This document shows, in pieces, positions 1-6,280 of a stretch of DNA of 10,781 nt. The stretch lies in contig JAGXRS010000118.1 of NCBI GenBank assembly GCA_018335615.1, positions 1-10,781 on the forward strand, read 5' to 3'. How positions within the stretch are numbered: the stretch's first letter is position 1; the number at the start of each line of letters is the position of its first letter. The stretch comes from Hydrogenophaga sp. (GTDB lineage: Bacteria; Pseudomonadota; Gammaproteobacteria; Burkholderiales; Burkholderiaceae_C). A program made the translations under genes and the position numbers. The notes under the pieces are model-generated. The model searched no databases. It worked only from the letters and a program-made list of their open reading frames with translations, and was not told the origin of the DNA.

Positions 1-770
1 GCACCACGGCGAGAAAAGTGGACGGTGGCTGGCTCATCAACGGCCGGAAGATCTGGGCCAGCCTCTCCGGCGCTGCCGACTACTACGGCATCCTGTGCAC
101 CGAAGACAAGGGCGACGACCACCCGGACGCGCGCGACACGCTCTACATCAGCGTGCCCGCCACGTCCGAAGGCTTCAGCATCAGCGGCGAGTGGGACCCG
201 CTGGGCATGCGCGGCACGGTGAGCCGAAACCTGGCGTTCAAGGATGTGTTTGTGAGCGACGCCGAGCAGCTCATGCCGCGCGGCATCTACTTCAAGGGCG
301 CGCAGACCTGGCCGGCCATGTTCTTCACGCTCTCGCCCACCTACCTGGGCCTGGCCAACGCGGCGTATGACTTCACCGTGCAGTACCTGCGCGGCGAGGT
401 GCTCGGTGAACCACCCATCAAGCGCCGCCAGTTCCCCACGAAGCAGATCGCGGTGGCGCAGATGCGCATCCAGCTGGAGAACATGAAGAGCATCTTCGCC
501 CGCGCCATTGCCGAGGCCAAGCCCAACCCCAGCAAGGACGAAAAGCTGCGCTTGTACGCCGCGCACTACAGCGTGATGGAAGGCGCCAACGACATCGCAC
601 GGCTGGCGATCCGCACCTGTGGTGGCCAGAGCATGCTCAAGCACCTGCCGCTGGAGCGCCTGTACCGCGACAGCCGCTGCGGTGCGCTCATGCTGCCCTG
701 GACGGCCGAGCTGATCCTGGACCGCATGGGCCGCGAGACGCTGTACGAGGCTGGCGAGAAAGACGTGTGA
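1..770 (+). CDS. Acyl-CoA dehydrogenase family protein, C-terminal part (5' end outside window)
   Basis: A flavin enzyme that oxidises an acyl-CoA to the 2-enoyl-CoA and passes electrons to ETF; the substrate cannot be told from this fragment. The frame is open from base 3, reading TTARKVDGGW. This matches the middle beta-domain, so the N-terminal alpha-domain lies outside the window and the GTG at 18 is not the start. About 255 residues are visible. Features seen: NGRKIWASLSGAADYYG (beta-domain), GMRGTVSRNLAFKDVFV (FAD/substrate-contact strand), then the C-terminal helical domain with EGANDIARLAIRTCGGQSM and LERLYRDSR, the CGG...RD.R signature of the FAD-dimer interface. The TGA stop is at 768-770. 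No neighbouring beta-oxidation gene is visible. The family call is firm; chain-length specificity and pathway are unknown. Confidence 0.9.
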   Translation, partial: TTARKVDGGWLINGRKIWASLSGAADYYGILCTEDKGDDHPDARDTLYISVPATSEGFSISGEWDPLGMRGTVSRNLAFKDVFVSDAEQLMPRGIYFKGAQTWPAMFFTLSPTYLGLANAAYDFTVQYLRGEVLGEPPIKRRQFPTKQIAVAQMRIQLENMKSIFARAIAEAKPNPSKDEKLRLYAAHYSVMEGANDIARLAIRTCGGQSMLKHLPLERLYRDSRCGALMLPWTAELILDRMGRETLYEAGEKDV

Positions 771-872
771 GGCACGCCCATGCCGGCGTGCAGTGTGTGC
801 ACGGCATGCACGGCATGCCGGCCACGGCCAGGTGTGCGATGCAGGCACGAGGGCATGACGCGCATGAGAAAA

Positions 873-918
873 GGGTCGGCGGTGTGTCGGCCGGCGCTGC
901 GTGATCGCCCGCCGACCC
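873..918. terminator. Large stem-loop between the dehydrogenase and the peptidase gene
   Basis: GGGTCGGCGG (873-882) pairs perfectly with CCGCCGACCC (909-918) across a 26-base GC-rich loop. No T-run follows it on the + strand, but four T's follow it on the - strand (AAAA at 869-872). It sits about 100 bases after the dehydrogenase stop and before the likely peptidase promoter, so it may end the upstream transcript. No minus-strand gene is nearby for the T-run to serve. The 771-872 part of the gap holds only short CATGCCG/CGGCATG repeats (779-785, 802-808, 811-817). Confidence 0.4.
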
Positions 919-945
919 AGCCCGGCCGGTGCGGCGGCGGCTCCC

Positions 946-951
946 TAAAAT
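946..951 (+). promoter_or_regulatory. Candidate -10 element of the M14 peptidase gene
   Basis: TAAAAT at 946-951 is a 5/6 match to the sigma70 -10 consensus in a very GC-rich context. It would place transcription start at about 958, right at the ATG at 959, implying a leaderless or nearly leaderless mRNA. No convincing -35 hexamer is visible 16-18 bases upstream. Confidence 0.4.
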
Positions 952-958
952 GCCCCGG

Positions 959-1873
959 ATGCACGCTCATCAGCCTCTCCGATTTCGTCCCCTGGCCCTG
1001 TTGATTGCCCTGGTGGCCGGACTGCTCGCGCCGCTGGCCGGGGCGGCGCCGGCGGCTGCACGCGAGGCCGCCGCGCGCGACGCCGATCCCTGCACCGAAC
1101 TCGTGGCGCGCCTGCCCAATGTGAAAGCGCCGCTGTGCGCCAGTGCGCAGCTCCAGCCCACCAGCGGGCGCTCGGTGCAGGGGCGCACGCTCTACGCCCG
1201 CGACGTGGTGGCGCCCGATGCCCGCCTGCGCGTGCTCGTGGTCGGCGGCATCCACGGCGACGAACTGTCGTCGGCCGCGCTGGCGCTGCACTGGATCGAG
1301 CGCGCCACCGAGACACCGTCCAACGCGCACTGGCGCTTCCTGCCGGCGCTCAATCCCGACGGCCTGATGGCCCGGCCCGCCAAGCGCGTCAACGCCAACG
1401 GTGTCGATCTGAACCGCAACTTCCCCACCCCCAACTGGGCGCGCGATGCCAAGGTCTACTGGGAGAAGCGCACCCGCAAGGACCCGCGCCGCTGGCCGGG
1501 CCCCAAACCCTTGTCGGAGCCGGAGTCGCGCTACCTGCACGACGAGATGGAGCGCTTCCAGCCCGACCTGATCGTCAGCATCCACGCGCCCTACGGCGTG
1601 CTCGATTTCGACGGCCCGGGCGTGCCACCGCCCAAGCTCGGCCGCCTGTACCTGGACCAGGTCGGCATCTTCCCGGGCAGCCTGGGCAACTACGGCGGCG
1701 TGCACAAGGGCATGCCGGTGGTCACGATCGAACTGCCGAGCGCGCTGCGCACACCGCTGGACATCGAGATGCGCCAGATGTGGCTGGACCTGCTGCGCTG
1801 GATGAGCGAGCGCGTCGTGCCCGCCGCGCCGGAGCCCAAGGTGCTGCCCGTGAAGACCAGGCCGCTGGGTTGA
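959..1873 (+). CDS. Exported M14-family zinc carboxypeptidase (MpaA-like murein peptide amidase)
   Basis: A zinc metallopeptidase of the M14 fold. Relatives such as MpaA cleave the gamma-D-Glu-diaminopimelate bond of cell-wall peptides; that substrate is an inference here. With the start at 959 the protein has 304 residues. The first 25 or so form a signal peptide (RFRP, then LALLIALVAGLLAPLAGAA), so it probably acts in the periplasm, unlike cytoplasmic E. coli MpaA. Zinc ligands are HGDE (H99, E102) and the His of SIHAPYG (H209). NGVDLNRNFPT (NRN at 152-154) is the substrate carboxylate site, and TIELPS carries the general-base Glu (E258). All key residues are present. There is no Shine-Dalgarno sequence. 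ATG 950 and GTG 929 are in-frame alternatives, but 950 overlaps the presumed -10. It is convergent with the symporter gene, with a 37-base gap. Confidence 0.85.
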   Translation: MHAHQPLRFRPLALLIALVAGLLAPLAGAAPAAAREAAARDADPCTELVARLPNVKAPLCASAQLQPTSGRSVQGRTLYARDVVAPDARLRVLVVGGIHGDELSSAALALHWIERATETPSNAHWRFLPALNPDGLMARPAKRVNANGVDLNRNFPTPNWARDAKVYWEKRTRKDPRRWPGPKPLSEPESRYLHDEMERFQPDLIVSIHAPYGVLDFDGPGVPPPKLGRLYLDQVGIFPGSLGNYGGVHKGMPVVTIELPSALRTPLDIEMRQMWLDLLRWMSERVVPAAPEPKVLPVKTRPLG

Positions 1874-1883
1874 GCACCGCTGG

Positions 1884-1899
1884 CCGCGCGGGGGCGCGG
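1884..1899. terminator. Small GC hairpin between convergent genes
   Basis: CCGCGC (1884-1889) pairs with GCGCGG (1894-1899) across a GGGG loop, in the 37-base gap between the peptidase stop and the symporter stop. No T-run is present on either strand, so it is a weak candidate for a shared terminator. Confidence 0.3.
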
Positions 1900-1910
1900 A
1901 TGCAGCCGGT

Positions 1911-3566
1911 TCAGCGTGCCCGCGAGATGCTGCCGTCCTGGATGCCGGCCCAGTAGGTGTTGAGCTCCTGCTTCACCACCGGCATCAGCCAGTACAGGCC
2001 GACGATGTTGGCCAGGGCCATGGCGAAGATCATCGAGTCGGAGAAGTCGATCACCGGGCCCAGGCCCATGCTGGCGCCGATCACCACGAAGACCAGGAAC
2101 AGCAGCTTGAACGCCAGTTCCGAGGCGAAGCTCTCGCCCAGCAGGTAGGTCCAGGCCTTCAGGCCGTAGTACGACCAGGTGATCATGGTGGAAAACGCGA
2201 ACAGCACCACGGCCAGCGCCAGCACATACGGGAACCAGCTCACCGCGCTGCCGAAGGCGGCCGAGGTCAGGTTCACGCCCGAGGCCCCAGCGGCCAGTGG
2301 TGTGAGACCACCGGCGTTCACATGGCCGGTGATGATGATCACCAGTGCCGTCATGGTGCAGATCACCACCGTGTCAATGAAGGGCTCCAGCAGCGCAGCA
2401 AAACCCTGCGACACCGGCTGGTCGGTCTGCACGGCGGAGTGGGCAATGGCCGCCGAGCCCACGCCGGCCTCGTTGGAGAAGGCGGCACGCTTGAAGCCCT
2501 GGATCAGGGAGCCGATCACGCCGCCGGCCACGCCTTCGGCCGAGAAAGCACCCAGGAAGATCTGGCCGATGGCCCAGGGCAGCCGGTCCACGTAGACGAA
2601 CAGCACCACGAAGCCGGCGATCAGGTACAGGCCGGCCATGAAGGGCACCACCTTTTCGGTGACGCGGGCAATCGACTTGATGCCGCCGATGATCACCAGG
2701 CCCACCAGCACCGCCATGATCACGCCGAACAGCCAGCCGCGCCCGGCCAGAAAGCTGGCGTCGCCGCCGGTGACGCCGAGCACTTGCTGGAAGCTCTGGT
2801 TGGCCTGGAACATGTTGCCGCCACCCATGGCGCCGCCCACGCAGCAGATGGCAAAGAAGATCGCGAGCACGCGGCCCGTGATGGGCCAGCCGCGTTCCGC
2901 CAGGCCCTTGGACAGGTAGCGCATCGGCCCCCCCGACACCGTGCCGGCCCGGTGGTGCACGCTGCGGTACTTCACGCCCAGCGTGACCTCGGTGAACTTG
3001 GAGGCCATGCCCAGCAGCCCGGCCAGGATCATCCAGAACGTGGCGCCGGCGCCGCCGATGCCCACCGCCACCGCCACCCCGGCGATGTTGCCCAGGCCCA
3101 CCGTGCCCGACACCGCGGTGGTCAGCGCCTGGAAAGGCGTGACCTCGCCGGCCATCGACGGATCGGAGTAGCGCCCGCGCACCACCTGGATGGCGTGGGC
3201 AAAACCGCGCAGCTGGATGAAGCGGAAATAGAAGGTGAAGATGAGCGCAGCCAGGATCAGCCAGCCCACGATCAGCGGAAACTGCGTGCCGCCCACGGGC
3301 ACGGAATAGAAGATGGCGCCGGCCACGGCGTCGGAATAGGGCTGCACGGCCGAGCTGATGCGCTCGTCCAGTGTGGCGACGGGGATGGGCGCGGCGGCGT
3401 CCTGTGCGTGCGCGGCGCCCGCTGCCAGTGCTGCGCTGGCGCCCACCAGCCAATGCCCGGCGTGCGAGCGGGTTTCCGGTGCGCAACAGGGGGCGGATGA
3501 TGGCAATGATGAGGGCGCGGTCGAGGGCCGAGGTGTGGAGGCGGCGGGGTCCCGGTGGTGGTTCAT
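1911..3566 (-). CDS. Sodium:alanine/glycine symporter, AGCS family
   Basis: An inner-membrane secondary transporter that takes up alanine or glycine with sodium. The protein has 551 residues and about 10-11 hydrophobic segments from residue 97 onward. Family marks are TVGLGNIAGVAVAV (155-168), SGGPMRYLSKGL (211-222) and FSNEAGVGSAAIAHSAVQTD (363-382), the last being the highly conserved substrate/cation region. The ATG at 3566 is preceded by a good AGGAGA Shine-Dalgarno (complement of 3571-3576), which decides the start. That start gives an unusual front end: about 35 polar Ser/Pro-rich residues, a hydrophobic Ala-rich stretch ending AHA|QD (about residue 54) that resembles a signal peptide, then the normal AGCS domain. 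The gene lies downstream of dadA on the same strand but after a strong terminator, so it probably has its own promoter in the 77 bases before it. Family certain; alanine versus glycine or another amino acid is not resolved. Confidence 0.93.
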   Translation of the reverse strand: MNHHRDPAASTPRPSTAPSSLPSSAPCCAPETRSHAGHWLVGASAALAAGAAHAQDAAAPIPVATLDERISSAVQPYSDAVAGAIFYSVPVGGTQFPLIVGWLILAALIFTFYFRFIQLRGFAHAIQVVRGRYSDPSMAGEVTPFQALTTAVSGTVGLGNIAGVAVAVGIGGAGATFWMILAGLLGMASKFTEVTLGVKYRSVHHRAGTVSGGPMRYLSKGLAERGWPITGRVLAIFFAICCVGGAMGGGNMFQANQSFQQVLGVTGGDASFLAGRGWLFGVIMAVLVGLVIIGGIKSIARVTEKVVPFMAGLYLIAGFVVLFVYVDRLPWAIGQIFLGAFSAEGVAGGVIGSLIQGFKRAAFSNEAGVGSAAIAHSAVQTDQPVSQGFAALLEPFIDTVVICTMTALVIIITGHVNAGGLTPLAAGASGVNLTSAAFGSAVSWFPYVLALAVVLFAFSTMITWSYYGLKAWTYLLGESFASELAFKLLFLVFVVIGASMGLGPVIDFSDSMIFAMALANIVGLYWLMPVVKQELNTYWAGIQDGSISRAR

Positions 3567-3615
3567 GTTGTCTCCTGGTTTTTTAGGTAAGGGACGGCAA
3601 CCAATGTGCCAAAGC

Positions 3616-3638
3616 CCGGCGTTCTCGTGAAACGCCGG
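3616..3638. other. Perfect 8-bp dyad in the leader/promoter region of the symporter gene
   Basis: CCGGCGTT (3616-3623) and AACGCCGG (3631-3638) form a perfect inverted repeat with a 7-base spacer, between the dadA terminator and the symporter start. On the minus strand it is followed immediately by TTGGCA (complement of 3607-3612), a 5/6 match to a -35 hexamer, though no matching -10 is clear. It could be an operator for the symporter gene or a second, weak terminator. Confidence 0.4.
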
Positions 3639-3642
3639 TACG

Positions 3643-3676
3643 AAAAAGGCCGGTGCCGCGCGTGGCGGTACCGGCC
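3643..3676 (-). terminator. Rho-independent terminator of dadA
   Basis: On the minus strand a 12-bp stem (arms 3665-3676 and 3648-3659, with one G-T wobble) and a 5-base loop are followed directly by five T's (complement of AAAAA at 3643-3647). It begins about 21 bases after the dadA stop codon. This is a textbook intrinsic terminator and should separate dadA from the symporter gene, though partial read-through is possible. Confidence 0.85.
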
Positions 3677-3697
3677 TGAAACGCTTGACCGGGGCGC

Positions 3698-5059
3698 TCA
3701 GCCCCGCTGCGGCGGGGTGCCGAGCTGGCGTTGCACGCCCGGGTGTGCGCTGGTGTGCTGGTTGCGCGGTGGCACGCCGTAAAACGAGAAGCGCATGGCC
3801 GGCTGCTCACCACTGATCAGCTCGGCCAGCGCCTTGCCAGAACCGGCGCCGTGCGTCCAGCCCAGCGTGCCGTGGCCGGCGTTGATCCACAGGCGGTTCA
3901 GCGGCGTGCGGCCCATCAGCGGGATGTTGGTCGGTGTGGCCGGGCGCAGGCCGGTCCAGAACTGCGGATCGCCCCCTTCCTCGGGTGTGCGCGTGTCGGC
4001 CACGCCGGGGAACACTTCTTCGATGCGGCGCACCAGCATCTCGCAGCGCTTGCGCGCCAGCGGCGTGTCCAGCGACAGGTCGAAGCCGCCGAGTTCGATG
4101 GTGCCGGCCACGCGCAGCTGGTTGCCCAGGCGCGAGAGGGCGATCTTGTAGGCGTCGTCGATCATGCTGACGTGGGGCGCGGCGTCCGGGCGCAGCAGCG
4201 GCAGGGTGGCGCTGTAACCCTTGCCAGGGTAGATGGGCACCTTCACGCCCACCTGCGCCAGCAGCGGCGTGGTGTACGAACCGCAGGCCACCACGAAGGC
4301 GTCGGCCTTGAGCGTGCGGGCCTCGCCGCTGCTGCGGTCGCGCACGCGCACCTGCTGCATGGCGCCGCCGCTGGCCTGCAGCTGCTCGATGTCGTGCCCG
4401 TACAGCATCTGGGCGCCGCGCTGGGCGCACAGGCGGGCCAGTTGCTGGGTGAACACGCGCGCATCGCCCGACTCGTCGCTGGGCGTGTAGGTGCCGCCCA
4501 CGATGCGGCTGGCAAATCCCTGCAGCGCCGGTTCGATGCGCAGCAGTTCCTCGCGGCTGATGACGCGGCGCTGCACGCCGAACTTCTGCATCACGGCCGC
4601 GGCCGCAGCCGCCCCGTCAAAAGCGTGCGGGTCGGTGTAGTAGTGGGCAATGCCGCGTTCCAGGCGGTGGTAGTCGATGCCAGTCTCGGCCACGATGTCT
4701 TTGAGCGCGGCGTGGCTGTAGGAGCCCAGTGCCACCAGCTGGGCCACGTTGCGCTCAAACGCCGCGTCGTTGCACTGGCCGAGGAACTGCAAGCCCCAGC
4801 GCCACTGCGCCGGGTCCAGCTGGGGGCGGAACAGCAGCGGCGAGGTCGCAGAAAACATCCACTTCAATGCTTTCAGCGGCGCCTCGCGGTTGGCCCAGGG
4901 CTCGCAGTAGCTCACCGAAATCTGAGCCGCATTGGCAAAACTGGTTTCCAGCGCCGCGTCGGGTTGCCGGTCCACCACCGTGACCGTGTGGCCGCGTTGC
5001 AGCAGGTGCCAGGCCGTGCTGACCCCGATGATTCCCGCTCCCAAAACCGTGACGTGCAT
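3698..5059 (-). CDS. dadA: D-amino-acid dehydrogenase (DadA, small-subunit type)
   Basis: An FAD-dependent, membrane-associated enzyme that oxidises D-amino acids (classically D-alanine) to 2-oxo acids plus ammonia and feeds electrons to the respiratory chain. The protein has 453 residues, close to E. coli DadA (432), with about 20 extra at the C-terminus. The N-terminal Rossmann motif is VLGAGIIG (GxGxxG at 7-12) with D30 closing the second strand. AALETSFANAAQIS and PLKALKWMF match the DadA signature. The C-terminal FAD-binding element is NAGHGTLGWTHGAGSGKALAELISG. ATG 5059 is chosen over the in-frame TTG 5083 because VTVLGAG then begins at the usual place; a weak GGGG at 5067-5070 precedes it. 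Divergent from the ArgP-like regulator and upstream of an AGCS carrier, so a role in amino-acid catabolism is likely. No alanine racemase gene is in the window. D-alanine is the default substrate, but other D-amino acids are possible. Confidence 0.92.
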   Translation of the reverse strand: MHVTVLGAGIIGVSTAWHLLQRGHTVTVVDRQPDAALETSFANAAQISVSYCEPWANREAPLKALKWMFSATSPLLFRPQLDPAQWRWGLQFLGQCNDAAFERNVAQLVALGSYSHAALKDIVAETGIDYHRLERGIAHYYTDPHAFDGAAAAAAVMQKFGVQRRVISREELLRIEPALQGFASRIVGGTYTPSDESGDARVFTQQLARLCAQRGAQMLYGHDIEQLQASGGAMQQVRVRDRSSGEARTLKADAFVVACGSYTTPLLAQVGVKVPIYPGKGYSATLPLLRPDAAPHVSMIDDAYKIALSRLGNQLRVAGTIELGGFDLSLDTPLARKRCEMLVRRIEEVFPGVADTRTPEEGGDPQFWTGLRPATPTNIPLMGRTPLNRLWINAGHGTLGWTHGAGSGKALAELISGEQPAMRFSFYGVPPRNQHTSAHPGVQRQLGTPPQRG

Positions 5060-5093
5060 GAACCGACCCCAAAAAATGGACAAACAGGTGCGC

Positions 5094-5122
5094 AGTATGG
5101 GAAAACCCCGGCTCTTCGTGAA
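5094..5122 (-). promoter_or_regulatory. Candidate sigma70 promoter of dadA
   Basis: On the minus strand TTCACG (complement of 5117-5122; 4/6 to TTGACA) and CATACT (complement of 5094-5099; 4/6 to TATAAT) are separated by exactly 17 bases. The predicted transcription start is about 5087, giving a leader of about 28 bases. The weak hexamers fit a promoter that needs an activator. Confidence 0.5.
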
Positions 5123-5134
5123 GCGGAATTAACC

Positions 5135-5140
5135 TAAAAT
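5135..5140 (+). promoter_or_regulatory. Candidate -10 element of the ArgP-like gene
   Basis: TAAAAT (5/6 to TATAAT) lies in the AT-rich part of the dadA/argP gap. Transcription would start near 5147, giving a leader of about 100 bases. There is no good -35. The LysR-type dyad begins three bases downstream, so a bound regulator would block this promoter, consistent with autorepression. Confidence 0.35.
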
Positions 5141-5142
5141 TT

Positions 5143-5167
5143 CTTGCATCAGTTTTGCTTATGCATG
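5143..5167. promoter_or_regulatory. LysR-type T-N11-A dyad in the dadA/argP intergenic region
   Basis: TGCAT (5145-5149) and ATGCA (5161-5165) form an inverted repeat with an 11-base spacer, so T5149 and A5161 give the exact T-N11-A of a LysR box; C5143/G5167 extend the symmetry. Its centre (5155) is about -68 from the predicted dadA start, the usual LysR recognition-site position for activation, and just downstream of the regulator's own -10. Confidence 0.5.
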
Positions 5168-5249
5168 TGCGACCCGCGTGCAGAGCACCCCTGTCGTTGC
5201 CCGAGGACCCGGGCAGCGGCCTGTTGCCTGAAGACGCCACGGAGATCCC

Positions 5250-6230
5250 TTGAGCACCTTTGACCCCGACGCCCTCGAATGCCTGGCCGCCATCATCGAA
5301 GAGGGCGGTTTCGAACGCGCGGCACAGCGCCTGTCCATCACCCAGTCGGCCGTGTCGCAGCGCCTGCGGGCGCTCGAAGCCCAGGTGGGCACGGTGCTCA
5401 TCGTGCGCAGCCGCCCGCTCAAGCCCACCGCGGCCGGGCAGCTCATGCTCAAGCACGCCAAGATGATGCGGCTGCTGCGCGCCGACCTGGAGAAAGACCT
5501 CAAGGAGCTGGCGCCCAGCTCCACCGGCAACGGCCGCGACGAAGAGCGCATCTCGGTGGCCATCAACGCCGACAGCATCGCCACCTGGGCACTGCCGGCG
5601 CTCAACACCCTGGCGCAGGACGGGCTGCCGATCGAAATCATCACCGATGACCAGGAGTTCACCCACGAGTGGCTGCGCGAAGGCCAGGTGCTGGGCTGCG
5701 TCACCTCGCTGGGCCAGGCCCTGCGCGGCTGCCGCATGGAGCCGCTGGGCACCATGGACTACGTGGCGGTGGCCAGCGCCCGCTACGCCGCCGAGCACCT
5801 GCCCCGGGGGCTGAACGCCCACAACTTCCGCCAGGTGCCCTTTGTGGCCTTCAACCGCAAGGACCATCTGCAGCACGGCTTCGTGACCCAGGCCTTCGAG
5901 CTGCCGCGCGTGATGCTCAAGCAGCTGTTCGTGCCCTCCAGCGAAGGCCAGGTGCGCGCGGTGCAGGCCGGCTGGGGCGTGAGCGTGCTGCCCGAGCTGC
6001 GCGTGCGCGAACTGCTGGACAGCGGCGAACTGGTGAACCTCGCCCCGCGCCACCGGCTCGGTGTCGCGCTCTACTGGCATTGCTGGAACCTCAGTTCCGA
6101 CGTGCTGGACGCGCTCAGTGCCGCCTTGCGCGGTGCGGCCGGTGAGTCGCTGCGCCCGACAGCGGCGACAGCGGCGACACCGCTGCTCCGGCCCGTCAGC
6201 GTCGCCCAGCCCAGGGCCGTCCAGGCGTGA
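5250..6230 (+). CDS. argP: LysR-family transcriptional regulator, ArgP/IciA type
   Basis: A cytoplasmic DNA-binding regulator. E. coli ArgP senses lysine and arginine and activates amino-acid export and lysine-synthesis genes. The protein has 326 residues. The N-terminal winged helix-turn-helix is at about 18-45, with GFERAAQRLSITQSAVSQRL nearly identical to the ArgP motif. The effector domain opens with ISVAINADSIATWALPAL, matching the ArgP NADS-ATW signature; VLGCVTSLGQAL and MDYVAVAS also match. The start is TTG: an in-frame TGA at 5229-5231 rules out anything further upstream, and GGAG (5241-5244) sits five bases before the TTG. A tail of about 25 Ala/Thr/Pro-rich residues goes beyond the usual length (about 300). 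The gene is divergent from dadA with a shared LysR box, so dadA is the likely target, and autorepression is plausible. Subfamily assignment is confident; the effector molecule is not known. Confidence 0.88.
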   Translation: MSTFDPDALECLAAIIEEGGFERAAQRLSITQSAVSQRLRALEAQVGTVLIVRSRPLKPTAAGQLMLKHAKMMRLLRADLEKDLKELAPSSTGNGRDEERISVAINADSIATWALPALNTLAQDGLPIEIITDDQEFTHEWLREGQVLGCVTSLGQALRGCRMEPLGTMDYVAVASARYAAEHLPRGLNAHNFRQVPFVAFNRKDHLQHGFVTQAFELPRVMLKQLFVPSSEGQVRAVQAGWGVSVLPELRVRELLDSGELVNLAPRHRLGVALYWHCWNLSSDVLDALSAALRGAAGESLRPTAATAATPLLRPVSVAQPRAVQA

Positions 6231-6254
6231 AAAAGCCCCGCGTGTGGCGGGGCT
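6230..6254 (-). terminator. Rho-independent terminator of the fasciclin gene
   Basis: AGCCCCGC (6234-6241) pairs perfectly with GCGGGGCT (6247-6254) across a GTGTG loop. On the minus strand the stem is followed by T's (complement of AAAAA at 6230-6234, overlapping the stem base). It lies about 27 bases after the fasciclin stop and overlaps the last base of the ArgP-like stop codon. On the + strand there is no T-run, but the stem could also slow plus-strand transcripts. Confidence 0.8.
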
Positions 6255-6280
6255 GGCGCTGCAGGAACGTGGGAACGGCC

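Noticed and set aside
779..817. CATGCCG/CGGCATG repeats as a CRISPR-like or mobile-element end
   Set aside because: The copies are very short and irregularly spaced, with no spacers, target duplication or adjacent transposase.
566..1705. Long minus-strand open frame (379 codons) opposite the peptidase and dehydrogenase genes
   Set aside because: Its translation is low-complexity Arg/Gly/Ala/His-rich with no family motif, and it lies opposite two genes with intact catalytic motifs. It is a high-GC shadow.
2322..3500. Long plus-strand open frame opposite the symporter gene
   Set aside because: The translation is His/Ala/Gly/Asp-rich without domain character, and the opposite strand encodes a full AGCS transporter.
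3567..3650. Glycine or other riboswitch in the symporter leader
   Set aside because: Only about 77 bases separate the dadA terminator from the start codon, too short for a glycine riboswitch plus expression platform, and no riboswitch core is visible.
5060..5083. Eight-residue N-terminal extension of DadA from TTG 5083
   Set aside because: The Rossmann strand of DadA normally begins at residue 2-4, which fits ATG 5059; the extension runs nearly into the predicted transcription start.
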